From assembly GCF_000299935.1 (NCBI RefSeq), contig NZ_AMRL01000002.1:1-64000 (forward strand): a DNA stretch of 64,000 nucleotides, read 5' to 3'. Of this stretch, positions 36,366 to 45,488 are shown piece after piece. The position numbers and the translations under genes are program-made. The notes below the pieces were generated by a model. The model saw only the letters and a list, made by a program, of their open reading frames with translations. It searched no databases and was not told the DNA's origin. Source of the DNA: Oceanibaculum indicum P24. GTDB lineage: Bacteria > Pseudomonadota > Alphaproteobacteria > Oceanibaculales > Oceanibaculaceae. The number at the start of each line of letters is the position of its first letter. Position 1 is the stretch's first letter.

Positions 36366-38261
36366 ATGACAGAGCAGACGACGCCAACCGCCGAGGCAAC
36401 ACCGGCCCCGCAAGCGCCCTACCGGGTGCTGGCGCGCAAATACCGGCCGCAGACCTTCGCCGAGATGATCGGCCAGGAGGCGCTGGTGCGCACGCTGCGC
36501 AACGCCATCGCGTCGGGCCGGCTGGCGCATGCCTTCATGCTGACCGGCGTGCGCGGCGTCGGCAAGACGACCACGGCGCGCATCCTGGCCCGCGCGCTGA
36601 ACTGCACCGGCCAGGACGGGCAGGGCGGCCCCACCGTCAGCCCCTGCGGCGTGTGCGAGGCCTGCCGCGGCATCGCCGAGGACCGCCACCCCGACGTGCT
36701 GGAGATGGACGCCGCCAGCCGCACCGGCGTGAACGATATCCGCGAGCTGATCGAAGGCGTGCGTTACCGCCCGGTCTCGGCGCGCTACAAGATCTACATC
36801 ATCGACGAAGTGCACATGCTCTCCACCGCCGCCTTCAACGCGCTGTTGAAGACGCTGGAGGAGCCGCCCTCGGACGTGAAATTCATCTTCGCCACCACGG
36901 AAATCCGCAAGGTGCCGGTGACCGTGCTATCGCGCTGCCAGCGCTTCGACCTGCGCCGGGTCGATCTCGACGTGCTGTCCGGCCATTTCGCCGCCATCGC
37001 GCAGAAGGAAGGCATCGGCATCGAGGAGGGCGCGCTGCGCCTGGTGGCCCGCGCCGCCGACGGATCGGTGCGCGACGGGCTGTCGATCCTCGACCAGGCC
37101 ATCGCGCTCGCCGGCAACGACGCCGAAAGTGCGACGGTCACGGAAGAGTCGGTGAAGGGCATGCTGGGCCTCGCCGACCGCGACCAGGCGCTCGACCTGT
37201 TCGACGCGGTGATGCGCGGCGACCCGACGGCAGCGCTGGAACGGCTGGCCGGCCTGCATGGCGTCGGCGCCGACCCGGTGGTGATCGTCCAGGATTTGCT
37301 GGAGCTGACGCATTTCCTGACCCGGCTGAAGGTCGCCCCCGCGGCGGTCGCGGCCAGTGGCCTGTCCGACGCCGAGCTGGCGCGCGGCAGGGATATCTCC
37401 TCGCGGCTGGGCGTGGCCGCGCTGGCCCGTGCCTGGCAGGGGCTGCTGAAGGGGCTGCAGGAAGTACAGACCGCGCCGCAGCCGCTGCAGGCCGCCGAGA
37501 TGGTGCTGATCCGCCTCGCCCACATGGCGGAGCTGCCGCCGCCGGCCGAGCTGATCCGGCAGGCAAAGGAGGGCGGCGGGAGTGTTGCCCCGGCGGGTGC
37601 CCCGATGCCCGCGCCACATTCGCCACCCTCTGGATCAGCATCGCGGCCTTCGGCAGCGCCACAAGCCGCCCCGCCCGCCGATGCGGTTGGGACCAGCGCG
37701 GGCGGCACCGACGACATGCCGCCCTGGGTAACTGGTGAAAGTGGTGGCGGGCCGCAGGCGATGCGCCAGCCCGCGCCGCAGCCAGCGGTTCAGGTGGAAC
37801 CGGCCCTGCCCGACCCGCGCAGCTTCGCCGAGGTGGTAGCGCTGTTCCGCGATAATCGCGAGGTGCTGCTGCAGAGCGAGCTGGAAATGAAGGTGCACCT
37901 TGTGCATTTCGAGCCTGGCCGCATCGAGTTCCATCCCGGCCCCGGCACACGGCCGGACCTCGCCAGCCAGATCGGGCGCTATCTGGGCGAATGGACCGGG
38001 CGGCGCTGGCTCGTCTCGGTCTCGCGCGAGCCGGGCCAGCCGACCATCGCCGAACAGCGCCACGCGGCGGAGAACGAACAGCGCGACCGCGCCAGCCGCC
38101 ACCCGCTGGTGCTGGCCGTGCAGGACCATTTCCCCGGCGCCGCCATCGCCGATGTGCGAGCGCTACAGCCGGCCGAGACGCCGGTTGCCGGGGTATCAGA
38201 CACGCTCGACGGCACGATGGACGATGGCATCGCCGGCGAGGACCAGAGCGAAGAGGATTGA
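36366..38261 (+). CDS. dnaX: DNA polymerase III subunit tau/gamma
   Basis: A 631-residue clamp-loader ATPase organising the replisome. Walker A is GVRGVGKT (61-68), then a four-cysteine zinc module (CTGQ...CGVCEAC), Walker B DEVHML and the sensor SRC of the family. Domain III continues to about 385. A Pro/Ala-rich linker (about 400-470) precedes a tau-specific C-terminal domain (about 480-630) that contacts the polymerase. No A-rich slippery site for a gamma frameshift was seen. ybaB follows 4 bp downstream. Confidence 0.95.
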   Translation: MTEQTTPTAEATPAPQAPYRVLARKYRPQTFAEMIGQEALVRTLRNAIASGRLAHAFMLTGVRGVGKTTTARILARALNCTGQDGQGGPTVSPCGVCEACRGIAEDRHPDVLEMDAASRTGVNDIRELIEGVRYRPVSARYKIYIIDEVHMLSTAAFNALLKTLEEPPSDVKFIFATTEIRKVPVTVLSRCQRFDLRRVDLDVLSGHFAAIAQKEGIGIEEGALRLVARAADGSVRDGLSILDQAIALAGNDAESATVTEESVKGMLGLADRDQALDLFDAVMRGDPTAALERLAGLHGVGADPVVIVQDLLELTHFLTRLKVAPAAVAASGLSDAELARGRDISSRLGVAALARAWQGLLKGLQEVQTAPQPLQAAEMVLIRLAHMAELPPPAELIRQAKEGGGSVAPAGAPMPAPHSPPSGSASRPSAAPQAAPPADAVGTSAGGTDDMPPWVTGESGGGPQAMRQPAPQPAVQVEPALPDPRSFAEVVALFRDNREVLLQSELEMKVHLVHFEPGRIEFHPGPGTRPDLASQIGRYLGEWTGRRWLVSVSREPGQPTIAEQRHAAENEQRDRASRHPLVLAVQDHFPGAAIADVRALQPAETPVAGVSDTLDGTMDDGIAGEDQSEED

Positions 38262-38265
38262 TGCG

Positions 38266-38589
38266 ATGAAGAATCTGGCAAGCATGATGAAGCAGGCGCA
38301 GCAGATGCAGGCCCGCATGACCGAGATGCAGGCCGAGCTGGAGCGCCACGAGATGACCGGCCAGTCCGGCGGCGGCATGGTGACCGTCACGCTGAACGGC
38401 AAGGGCGAGATGCGGGCGATCAAGATCGACCCGACGCTGGCCACGCCCGAGGATGTCGAGGTGCTGGAAGACCTGATCGTTGCCGCCACCAACGACGCCA
38501 AGGCCAAGGTCGAGGCGCACATGGCCGAGCAGATGCAGAAGCTGACCGGGGGCATGAAACTGCCCGAAGGCATGAAGCTGCCGTTCTGA
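38266..38589 (+). CDS. ybaB: YbaB/EbfC family nucleoid-associated protein
   Basis: A 107-residue DNA-binding nucleoid protein. It opens with [18 protein letters not shown], continues with the beta-hairpin [18 protein letters not shown], and ends with a Met/Gly-rich [16 protein letters not shown] tail. The start at 38266 is 4 bp past the dnaX stop, the standard dnaX-ybaB pairing. recR, which often follows, is absent here; repeat copy C comes next. Confidence 0.95.
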   Translation: MKNLASMMKQAQQMQARMTEMQAELERHEMTGQSGGGMVTVTLNGKGEMRAIKIDPTLATPEDVEVLEDLIVAATNDAKAKVEAHMAEQMQKLTGGMKLPEGMKLPF

Positions 38590-38652
38590 GGATGGCCGGC
38601 GCCGGCACTGCTCTTTTCCCCGGCGGCCTTCCAGTTCCCGCTTTTACGACGA

Positions 38653-38755
38653 CCGTCACCCCCGGCCTTGTGCCGGGGGTCCAGGCTTCCGCTTGCTGGA
38701 TGCCCGCTCGAGTAAACTGAACCCTGGATTCCCGGGACAAGCCCGGGAATGACGG
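38653..38755. repeat. Convergent-gap palindromic repeat, copy C (best preserved)
   Basis: The left end is CCGTCAC followed by the hairpin CCCCGGC-CTTGT-GCCGGGG and TCCAGG. The right end is CCTGGATT and CCCGGG-ACAAG-CCCGGG, closing with AATGACGG. The two 33-base halves are inverted copies of one another, differing where each hairpin has its own compensated stem bases. It lies between ybaB (plus) and the dCTP deaminase gene (minus), which converge. Confidence 0.9.
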
Positions 38756-38816
38756 CTGGAGGAAGCGAAAGCGAGGTTAGGTGGAGCTGGGTGAGGGGGA
38801 GCCCCCCGAAGCCCCC

Positions 38817-39992
38817 CTATCGGCGGAACTGCTTGCCCAGCGTCAGCCCCTGGCGCTGGTAGGAGGAGCCGATGCCCTGCCCGTACAGCTTGTCAGGCGC
38901 GGCCGACAGCTTCTCGTAGATCAGCCGGCCGACGCGCTGGCCATCCTCGATCAGGAAGGGCACGTCGTGCGAGCGCACTTCCAGAACGCCGCGCGAGCCG
39001 ATGCCGTCGCCGTCGCGCCCGCCGGCCGCACCATGGCCGAAGCCGGGATCGAAGAAGCCGGCATAATGCACGCGGAACTCACCGACCGAGGTATCGTAGG
39101 CCACCATCTCGGCGGCATGGTCGGGCGGCACCGCCACGCTTTCCTTGGACGCCAGGATGTAGAAATCGTCCGGGTCGAGCACCAGCCCGTCCTTGGCGGC
39201 GCGCAGCGGCTCCCAGAAGTCTTCAATGGCATAAGCACCGATATTGTCGAAATCGATGAGGCCGGCATTGCGCCGGGCGCGATAGCCGATGACGCCGCCG
39301 GCAAAGCCGGGGGCCGCCGTCTCGCCCGACAGATCGACGCTGAACGGCACGCCGCCGCGCAGATCGGCGCGTTCCAGCGCCCGGTCGGTCAGCTGCTGGG
39401 CCGCGTGCAGCGCATGCAACTCGGAGGCGCTGAGGCCGGGCTGCCCCTTGCGCAGGCGCAGCTGGTTCAGCCGCGTGCCCTGACGCACCAGCACCGAAAA
39501 GGTGCGCGGCGCGATCTCGGCATAGAGCGGCCCTTCATAGCCGGCGGGGATCGCCTCGAACGCCTCGCCGCCATCGGTGATGACGCGGGTGAAGATGTCG
39601 AGCCGCCCGGCCGAGCTTTTCGGATTGGCGAGCCCGGCGATGCCGGCGCGCAGCCGCAGCCGTTCCATCAGCGGCACGATATAGACACAGCCACGCTCCA
39701 GCACCGCGCCGCGCGACAGATCGATCTCGTGCATGCCGAACTGCTCGATCTTCTGCCGCACCGCCACACCCTGCCCCGGCAGGAAGCTGGCGCGCACGCG
39801 GTAGGCGATGGCCCCCAGCCGCAGGTCGAGGCTGGCCGGCTGCACCTGATCCTCCCCAATCGGCACATCGGCCAGGATATCGCCCTGCTCGATCAGATAG
39901 CGCAGCATCTGGGAGGGCAGGATGCCGGTGCCGCGCACCGGCTGGGCCGGAGCACCTGAGGCGGAGGCGGTCTGCGGGGCGCTGTCGGCCAT
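38817..39992 (-). CDS. dcd: dCTP deaminase (long alphaproteobacterial form)
   Basis: A 391-residue 2'-deoxycytidine 5'-triphosphate deaminase that makes dUTP for thymidylate synthesis. It is about twice the length of E. coli Dcd (193) and seems to contain two dUTPase-like halves. The first has NPKSSAGRLDIFTRVITD with the substrate-binding SSAGR; the second has GFFDPGFGHG. The start at 39992 precedes an Ala/Ser-rich leader; a longer frame to 40094 would overlap the rpmH promoter region. The double-length form is typical of Rhodospirillales and Rhizobiales in my recollection. Confidence 0.85.
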   Translation of the reverse strand: MADSAPQTASASGAPAQPVRGTGILPSQMLRYLIEQGDILADVPIGEDQVQPASLDLRLGAIAYRVRASFLPGQGVAVRQKIEQFGMHEIDLSRGAVLERGCVYIVPLMERLRLRAGIAGLANPKSSAGRLDIFTRVITDGGEAFEAIPAGYEGPLYAEIAPRTFSVLVRQGTRLNQLRLRKGQPGLSASELHALHAAQQLTDRALERADLRGGVPFSVDLSGETAAPGFAGGVIGYRARRNAGLIDFDNIGAYAIEDFWEPLRAAKDGLVLDPDDFYILASKESVAVPPDHAAEMVAYDTSVGEFRVHYAGFFDPGFGHGAAGGRDGDGIGSRGVLEVRSHDVPFLIEDGQRVGRLIYEKLSAAPDKLYGQGIGSSYQRQGLTLGKQFRR

Positions 39993-40102
39993 GGGCTGTC
40001 GCGGTCCTTCGTTCGCGGCTAATGCAGCCGTCATACCGTCGCAATGGTTTCCGTGGCAAGATGCCAGCATGTGCCGATTAGTGCTTTGCCGCACGGCTCA
40101 CA

Positions 40103-40131
40103 TTGACTCCGGCGGGCGTTGCGCTTATACA
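40103..40131 (+). promoter_or_regulatory. Sigma-70 type promoter of rpmH-rnpA
   Basis: TTGACT at 40103-40108 and TATACA at 40126-40131, separated by 17 bases, form a near-consensus housekeeping promoter. It lies 50 bp upstream of the rpmH GTG start, in an otherwise empty 189-bp gap after the divergent dCTP deaminase gene. Confidence 0.75.
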
Positions 40132-40181
40132 CCGGCGCTCGATTTTCAGAAATTCTCGACGTTGGCCAACGGAGAAAACCC

Positions 40182-40316
40182 GTGAAGCGTACTTTTCAGC
40201 CCAGCAAGATCGTTCGTGCCCGCCGGCACGGTTTCCGCGCCCGCATGGCGACTGTCGGCGGCCGCAAGGTGATCGCCAACCGCCGGTCGCGCGGCCGCAA
40301 GCGCCTGTCGGCCTAA
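40182..40316 (+). CDS. rpmH: Ribosomal protein bL34
   Basis: A 44-residue, highly basic large-subunit protein reading [19 protein letters not shown] and ending GRKRLSA, a universal bL34 sequence. The start is GTG at 40182, 7-8 bases after the ribosome site GGAGAAAA. It is the first gene of the rpmH-rnpA-yidD-yidC-engB run and has its own strong promoter. Confidence 0.98.
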   Translation: MKRTFQPSKIVRARRHGFRARMATVGGRKVIANRRSRGRKRLSA

Positions 40317-40365
40317 GACCATTTCCTATCACGCTGCCGCCCCAGTCGAACGGCCGGCGGCAGCG

Positions 40366-40833
40366 ATGGCCGAGGTGGCGATGGCCGAGCCCCAGCGGAC
40401 CAGTCCCGAGCGGGCCGAACCACAGCGGAAAGACGGGTCTTCGCTCGCCCGCCTGAAGCGCCGTGCCGACTTCCTGCGCGTCGCCGGGGTGCGCCGCAAA
40501 TGGGTCACGCCCGGCGTGATGCTGCAGGTCGCCAACGCGCAACCGGACGCCCAGCAGGCTGGGCCTGATGGAACCACGATCCAGATCGGCTTCACCGCCA
40601 GCCGCAAGGTCGGCAACGCCGTGGTGCGCAACCGGGCCATACGCCGCCTGAAAGCCGTTGTGGACGAGGTCATGCCGCTCTACGCCAAGCCCGGTCTCGA
40701 CTATGTGCTGATCGCGCGCCGCGACACCGCGACGCGCCCCTATGCGCTGCTGGTCGAGGATCTGAAGCTGGCCCTGCGCAAGACCGGTGCCCTCAGGGCC
40801 GATGCCCCGCGCACCGAAGGGGAGGCGTCATGA
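40366..40833 (+). CDS. rnpA: Ribonuclease P protein component
   Basis: Protein subunit of RNase P, which with the catalytic RNA matures tRNA 5' ends. 155 residues. The RNR signature is present as [19 protein letters not shown], and [14 protein letters not shown] is the typical opening of the fold. The ATG at 40366 gives a slightly long, charged N-terminus; an internal ATG at 40381 is equally possible. It follows rpmH by 49 bp and its stop overlaps the yidD start. Confidence 0.95.
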   Translation: MAEVAMAEPQRTSPERAEPQRKDGSSLARLKRRADFLRVAGVRRKWVTPGVMLQVANAQPDAQQAGPDGTTIQIGFTASRKVGNAVVRNRAIRRLKAVVDEVMPLYAKPGLDYVLIARRDTATRPYALLVEDLKLALRKTGALRADAPRTEGEAS

Positions 40834-41147
40834 GTCCCCTCGTCCATATTCTGCGCTTGCCGATCCATCTCTATCGCTACGGTATCTCGCCCCTGCTGGG
40901 CGTGAATTGCCGTTTTGCGCCAAGCTGTTCGGAGTATGCGCTGGAAGCGCTGGCGACGCATGGCGCGCTGAAGGGCGGCTATCTTGCCGCACGCCGCATT
41001 CTGCGCTGCCATCCCTGGGGCGGATCGGGCTATGATCCCGTGCCCTCCGCCGGGGCAGCCGGACAGGACGGCAAGACGGCCACCAATTCCTGCACACATC
41101 CTTCCCACACGCGCGCCCATGGCGGGCATGAAACGGTTACGGGCTGA
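40830..41147 (+). CDS. yidD: Membrane protein insertion efficiency factor YidD
   Basis: A 105-residue peripheral inner-membrane protein that helps YidC-dependent insertion. The conserved core is intact: [28 protein letters not shown], and [18 protein letters not shown] with the family cysteines. A Ser/Thr/His-rich tail of about 25 residues follows. Start and rnpA stop overlap by ATGA, and yidC follows within 7 bp, the classic order. Confidence 0.96.
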   Translation: MSPLVHILRLPIHLYRYGISPLLGVNCRFAPSCSEYALEALATHGALKGGYLAARRILRCHPWGGSGYDPVPSAGAAGQDGKTATNSCTHPSHTRAHGGHETVTG

Positions 41148-41153
41148 TTTGCG

Positions 41154-43004
41154 ATGACCGATCAGAAGAACCTCATCCTCGCCATTGGCGTCTCGCTGGC
41201 GATCCTGCTGGGCTTCCAGTACTTCTTCGAATTCCCGAAGATGCAGGAGCAGCAGCAGGCGCAGACGAGCGAGCAGATCGCCCAGCAGGCGCGCGAGCTG
41301 GATGCCTCGCGCCCCAGCCCGGCGGCGCCCGGCGCCGATGTGACGGCGGGTACGGTGACCGCGGCCAACCAGCCGCAGACCCGCGAGCAGGTGATCGCCG
41401 CCAGCCCGCGCATCCGCATCGATTCGCCCCGGCTGCGCGGCAGCCTGTCGCTGACCGGCGGGCGGCTCGACGACATCACCCTGCGCGACTACCACGTCAA
41501 CCCGGACAAGAGCAGCCCGAACATCACGCTGCTGACCCCGCGCGGCCTGCCGCAGCCCTATTATGCCGAACTGGGCTGGGTCGCCGGCGCCGGCAGCAGT
41601 GGCATCGCCGTGCCCGGCCCGGACACGGTCTGGCAGGCCGACCGCGACGTGCTGTCGCCCGGCCAGCCGGTGACGCTGACCTGGGACAATGGCCAGGGGC
41701 TGCGCTTCGAAAAGCGCGTGGCGCTGGACAGCGACTACATGTTCACGGTCACCCAGCGCGTCACGAACGAAAGCGGCCAGCCGGTGAACCTGCACAGCTA
41801 CGCGCTGGCCTCGCGCGGCGGCACGCCGCAGACCTCTGGCTTCTTCATCCTGCATGAAGGCCTGCTGGGCGTGTTCGACGGCACGCTGAAGGAAGTCGAT
41901 TACGACGACATCCAGGAAGACAAGCAGGTCGAGATGCCCTCGACCGGCGGCTGGATCGGCATTACCGACAAATACTGGCTGGTGGCCCTGGTCCCCGACC
42001 AGCAGGAGCAGGTGAAGGCGCGCTTCCTGCACACCACGCGCAACAATGACGACCGCTACCAGGTGGATTATCTGGATGCGGGCCGCGAGATCGCCGCCGG
42101 TGCCACGCTGGAAAGCGTGAACCGGCTGTTCGTCGGCGCGAAGGAAGTGCGCACCCTCGACCGCTACGAGGAACAGTACGGCATTGCCAATTTCGACCTC
42201 GCCATCGATTTCGGCTGGTTCTACTTCCTGACCAAGCCGATCTTCTACGCCATCGACTGGCTATACCATTTCCTGGGCAATTTCGGCCTCGCCATCCTGG
42301 CGCTGACCGTCGTCATCAAGCTGCTGTTCTTCCCGCTCGCCAACAAGTCCTACAAGGCGATGAGCAAGCTGAAGGAGCTGCAGCCCAAGATGATGGAGCT
42401 GCGCGAGCGGATCGGCGATGACCGCCAGCGCCTGAACCAGGAAATGATGACGCTGTACAAGAAGGAGAAGGTCAATCCGGCCGCCGGCTGCCTGCCGATC
42501 CTGGTCCAGATTCCGGTGTTCTTCGCGCTCTACAAGGTGCTGTTCGTCACCATCGAGATGCGCCATGCCCCGTTCTATGGCTGGATCAAGGACCTGTCGG
42601 CGCCCGACCCGACGACGATCTTCAACCTGTTCGGCCTGATCCCGTGGGACCCGCCGCAGATGCTGATGATCGGCGTGTGGCCCATCATCATGGGCGTCAG
42701 CATGTTCCTGCAGCAGAAGCTGAACCCGCAGCCGGCCGACCCGCTGCAGGCGAAGATCTTCATGTTCCTGCCGATCGTGTTCACAGTCATGCTGGCCAGC
42801 TTCCCGGCCGGCCTGGTGATCTACTGGGCGTGGAACAACACGCTGTCCATGGCGCAGCAGTACGTCATCATGCGCCGCATGGGCGTGAAGATCGGCGGCG
42901 GCAAGGACAAGAGCGTCACCGCGCCGGCCGCCAAGCCCAAGGCCGAGGACAAGAAGCCGGCCGAGTCCGCTGGCAAGACCAAGCCGGCCAAGAAGAAGTC
43001 CTGA
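41154..43004 (+). CDS. yidC: Membrane protein insertase YidC
   Basis: A 616-residue inner-membrane insertase. The first helix is at about 6-22, followed by a large periplasmic domain (to about 345) as in Gram-negative YidC. The conserved insertase core has five helices (about 355-585), containing GNFGLAILALTVVIKLLFFPL, the cytoplasmic coiled hairpin KLKELQPKMMELRERIGDD with the substrate-groove Arg nearby, and NPAAGCLPILVQIPVFFALYK-type sequence. The C-terminus is Lys-rich, fitting ribosome contact. Confidence 0.97.
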   Translation: MTDQKNLILAIGVSLAILLGFQYFFEFPKMQEQQQAQTSEQIAQQARELDASRPSPAAPGADVTAGTVTAANQPQTREQVIAASPRIRIDSPRLRGSLSLTGGRLDDITLRDYHVNPDKSSPNITLLTPRGLPQPYYAELGWVAGAGSSGIAVPGPDTVWQADRDVLSPGQPVTLTWDNGQGLRFEKRVALDSDYMFTVTQRVTNESGQPVNLHSYALASRGGTPQTSGFFILHEGLLGVFDGTLKEVDYDDIQEDKQVEMPSTGGWIGITDKYWLVALVPDQQEQVKARFLHTTRNNDDRYQVDYLDAGREIAAGATLESVNRLFVGAKEVRTLDRYEEQYGIANFDLAIDFGWFYFLTKPIFYAIDWLYHFLGNFGLAILALTVVIKLLFFPLANKSYKAMSKLKELQPKMMELRERIGDDRQRLNQEMMTLYKKEKVNPAAGCLPILVQIPVFFALYKVLFVTIEMRHAPFYGWIKDLSAPDPTTIFNLFGLIPWDPPQMLMIGVWPIIMGVSMFLQQKLNPQPADPLQAKIFMFLPIVFTVMLASFPAGLVIYWAWNNTLSMAQQYVIMRRMGVKIGGGKDKSVTAPAAKPKAEDKKPAESAGKTKPAKKKS

Positions 43005-43011
43005 CGGCGGG

Positions 43012-43668
43012 ATGGACAGCACCCTGCAGGACGAGGCCGAACGGAAAGCCGCGCTTGAGGCCGGCCGCCTGCTGTTCGCGCAGGAATGCGGCTTCGTGGC
43101 GGCAACGACGACGCTGGACCGGTTGCCGCCCGACAGCCTGCCGGAGATCGCCTTCGCCGGCCGCTCCAACGTCGGCAAGTCCAGCCTGATCAACGCGCTG
43201 ACCGGCCGCAAGACGCTGGCCCGCACCTCCAACACGCCGGGCCGCACCCAGCAGCTGAACTTCTTCGATCTCGGCCACCGGCTGCTGCTGGTCGATCTGC
43301 CAGGCCATGGCTTCGCCAAGGTCTCCAAGACCCAGGTGCGGGACTGGACGAGGCTGGTGAAGGATTACCTGCGCGGCCGGGTCTCGCTGCGCCGGGTCTG
43401 CCTGCTGGTCGATGCGCGGCACGGGCTGAAGGATAATGACCGCGAGGTGATGGCCCTGATGGACCAGGCCGCCGTGGTCTATCAGGTGGTGCTGACCAAG
43501 ACCGACAAGACCAAGCCGGCCGAGCTGCAGGCCACGCTGGACAAGCTGTCCGCCGAGCTGTCGAAGCGGGTTGCGGCCTATCCCGTGCTGTTCCCGACCA
43601 GCGCGGTCAACGGAGAGGGTATTCCCGAACTGCGCGCGGAACTGGCCACGCTCGCCTTGCAGCCGTAA
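43012..43668 (+). CDS. engB: Ribosome biogenesis GTPase EngB (YihA/YsxC)
   Basis: A 218-residue GTPase needed for large ribosomal subunit assembly. GTPase motifs in order: G1 GRSNVGKSS, G2 TPGRTQ region, G3 DLPGHG, G4 TKTDK, and a late SAVNG (G5). Length and position after yidC match the alphaproteobacterial order. Starts 7 bp after the yidC stop, so probably in the same transcript. argB follows 57 bp later. Confidence 0.95.
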   Translation: MDSTLQDEAERKAALEAGRLLFAQECGFVAATTTLDRLPPDSLPEIAFAGRSNVGKSSLINALTGRKTLARTSNTPGRTQQLNFFDLGHRLLLVDLPGHGFAKVSKTQVRDWTRLVKDYLRGRVSLRRVCLLVDARHGLKDNDREVMALMDQAAVVYQVVLTKTDKTKPAELQATLDKLSAELSKRVAAYPVLFPTSAVNGEGIPELRAELATLALQP

Positions 43669-43725
43669 CCGAGCGCTGGTAGCCATTTATCGAAGCGAAA
43701 ACGCCACCAGAGGGATCGCAGCGCC

Positions 43726-44643
43726 ATGACCAGCAAGACTCCGTCCACCCCCAGCATCAGCCCGCGCGACTGGCTGTCCACGGCCAAGGTGTTGTCGGAG
43801 GCGCTGCCCTATATGCGCCGCTATGCCGGCCGCACCGTGGTCGTGAAGTATGGCGGCCATGCCATGGGCGACGAAAGGCTGGCCGCGCTGTTCGCCGCCG
43901 ACATGGTGCTGCTGAAGCAGGTCGGCATCCACCCGGTGGTGGTGCATGGCGGCGGTCCGCAGATCGGCGAGATGCTGAAGAAGCTGCAGATCCAGAGCGA
44001 ATTCATCGACGGGCTGCGCGTCACCGACAAGGCCACCGTCGAGGTGGTGGAGATGGTGCTGGCCGGCGCCATCAACAAGCAGATCGTCAGCGCCATCCAG
44101 GCTGCCGGCGGTCAGGCCGTGGGCCTGTGCGGCAAGGACGGCAACCTCATTCAGGCGCGCAAGCTGGAACACCGGCAGAAGACCGATTCCAACATCGAGA
44201 AGGTGCTGGATCTGGGCTTCGTCGGCGAGCCGATGAAGGTGAATACCGAGGTGCTGCGCGTCTTCAACGACACCAAGTTCATCCCGGTCATCGCCCCGGT
44301 CGGCATCGGCGAGGACGGCCAGACCTACAACATCAACGCCGACACCGCCGCCGGCGCCATCGCCGGCGCGCTGAACGCCAGCCGCCTGCTGATGCTGACC
44401 GACGTGTCCGGCGTGCTGGACAAGGACAAGAAGCTGATCGACGAGCTGACGCTGGCCGATGTGGACCGGCTGATCCGCGAGGGCACCATTTCCGGCGGCA
44501 TGATCCCGAAGGTGGAGACCTGCGTGCAGGCAGTCGAGGGCGGGGTGGACGCCGCCGTCATCCTGGACGGGCGCGGCGAGCATGCGGTGCTGCTGGAAAT
44601 CTTCACCGAACACGGCGCCGGCACGCTGATCCGCAGGGGATAA
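43726..44643 (+). CDS. argB: Acetylglutamate kinase
   Basis: A 305-residue amino-acid kinase that phosphorylates N-acetylglutamate, the committed second step of arginine synthesis. The glycine-rich [10 protein letters not shown] (about 43-52), [11 protein letters not shown], and [14 protein letters not shown] nucleotide region are present. An N-terminal helix before residue 35 ([19 protein letters not shown]) is the hallmark of the hexameric, arginine-inhibited form. Start chosen at the first Met. It is convergent with the ffs RNA gene. Confidence 0.96.
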   Translation: MTSKTPSTPSISPRDWLSTAKVLSEALPYMRRYAGRTVVVKYGGHAMGDERLAALFAADMVLLKQVGIHPVVVHGGGPQIGEMLKKLQIQSEFIDGLRVTDKATVEVVEMVLAGAINKQIVSAIQAAGGQAVGLCGKDGNLIQARKLEHRQKTDSNIEKVLDLGFVGEPMKVNTEVLRVFNDTKFIPVIAPVGIGEDGQTYNINADTAAGAIAGALNASRLLMLTDVSGVLDKDKKLIDELTLADVDRLIREGTISGGMIPKVETCVQAVEGGVDAAVILDGRGEHAVLLEIFTEHGAGTLIRRG

Positions 44644-44703
44644 GCCGCACAGGCCGCCGGTTTTCGGCAGCCGGTTTGGGGCCGCTGGTTTTCTTTCCTG
44701 AAA

Positions 44704-44798
44704 AGGAGACTGGCAACGACCCGAAGCGAAACTCGTTACGGCTGCTTCCTTCCGGACCTGACCGGGTTGGCGAGGACTCCGTCCGCGCCAGCCTCCCG
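44704..44798 (-). ncRNA. ffs: Signal recognition particle RNA (small bacterial type, 4.5S)
   Basis: On the minus strand the apical domain GGTCAGGTCCGGAAGGAAGC, the Ffh-binding GGAA-tetraloop region, is exact. The arms pair as expected: GAGGCTGGC (44795-44787) with GCCAGTCTC (44714-44706), a nine-base-pair helix with one G-U. The length of about 95 bases is that of alphaproteobacterial small SRP RNA. A T-tract (CTCCTTTTC) follows the 3' end as terminator. With Ffh it targets nascent membrane proteins to the Sec/YidC machinery. End points are estimated to within a few bases. Confidence 0.93.
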
Positions 44799-44803
44799 GC
44801 CCC

Positions 44804-44832
44804 TATATCGCGCCAAAATAAACAGAATGCAA
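44804..44832 (-). promoter_or_regulatory. Promoter of ffs
   Basis: On the minus strand TTGCAT (44832-44827), a 17-base spacer and GATATA (44809-44804) place transcription start near 44798, exactly at the predicted 5' end of the RNA. The rloB-like stop codon is only 10 bp upstream of the -35 box. Confidence 0.7.
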
Positions 44833-44841
44833 GAGGACATA

Positions 44842-45474
44842 TCAAGAACTAGAGTCAGAAGCTGCCCTGATTTCAGAAGTTAGAAGGTGGACAGTTGTTG
44901 AAACAACGCCATAAGGACAGCGCTCATTCTCTCTTCTTCTTATTAACTCTGCAGATCTTTTTTCTGCAACAATTACATTCTTTACTATGTTGTCACAATT
45001 CAACGTCTTTCTTCCACTAACTTTATAATCTTTGTCAATTTTTTCCAAGTGTCTTTGAATTTCATGTCGATTCCCAGGTTTATCAAAATCACAAAAATGC
45101 AGTAAAAGCCAAACTTCAAAACAGGGATTAGAGCGGGCAATTTTAATTTTTTTACGCTCACATAATCTTATTGCCTCATCAAAATTTGGGTGTTCATCGC
45201 GATCAAAAACAACCCAAATTTGATCTGCTGCCTCATATGAATCTTTCTTTCGTCGGTTTCTAATGTCCGCAGAACTCTCAATTGCTGACTCTGCCATAGT
45301 CATTGGAACCCCGGCCGCCTTAATTATACGAAATTCAATTAAGGAACCCGTGTATAATCTCTTTATTGCTTCAAAATACTCTGGCTCTGTAAGCGCCCCT
45401 TCACAAAATATAATAAACCTTGCCCTTGGCTCTCTTTTGAATTTATCGCGCCGTAAATCGAATTTGCGAGTCAT
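44842..45474 (-). CDS. RloB-like TOPRIM-type protein (AbiLii-like)
   Basis: A 210-residue soluble protein of the RloB family. The N-terminal FIIFCEGALTEPEYF (Glu25, Glu30) and WVVFDRDEH (Asp91, Asp93) match the Glu...Asp-x-Asp pattern of TOPRIM nuclease folds, and SNPCFEVWLLLHF (about 115-127) is an RloB hallmark. With the AAA ATPase gene 14 bp upstream it forms a two-gene unit resembling RloAB/AbiL, known or predicted phage-defence modules in which the ATPase senses and the TOPRIM-like partner acts. The DNA is conspicuously AT-rich with AT-rich codon choice, unlike all neighbours, so it was acquired by transfer. Function is by homology only. Confidence 0.82.
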   Translation of the reverse strand: MTRKFDLRRDKFKREPRARFIIFCEGALTEPEYFEAIKRLYTGSLIEFRIIKAAGVPMTMAESAIESSADIRNRRKKDSYEAADQIWVVFDRDEHPNFDEAIRLCERKKIKIARSNPCFEVWLLLHFCDFDKPGNRHEIQRHLEKIDKDYKVSGRKTLNCDNIVKNVIVAEKRSAELIRRRENERCPYGVVSTTVHLLTSEIRAASDSSS

Positions 45475-45488
45475 AATCAGACAGTTTC

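Noticed and set aside
36366-38261. Programmed frameshift in dnaX producing gamma
   Set aside because: No A-rich slippery heptamer was seen in the domain III/linker region; a single full-length tau frame explains the sequence.
40095-40181. Replication origin near rpmH
   Set aside because: The gap is short, with a clear promoter and no cluster of DnaA boxes. In alphaproteobacteria the origin is usually elsewhere, and dnaA is not adjacent.
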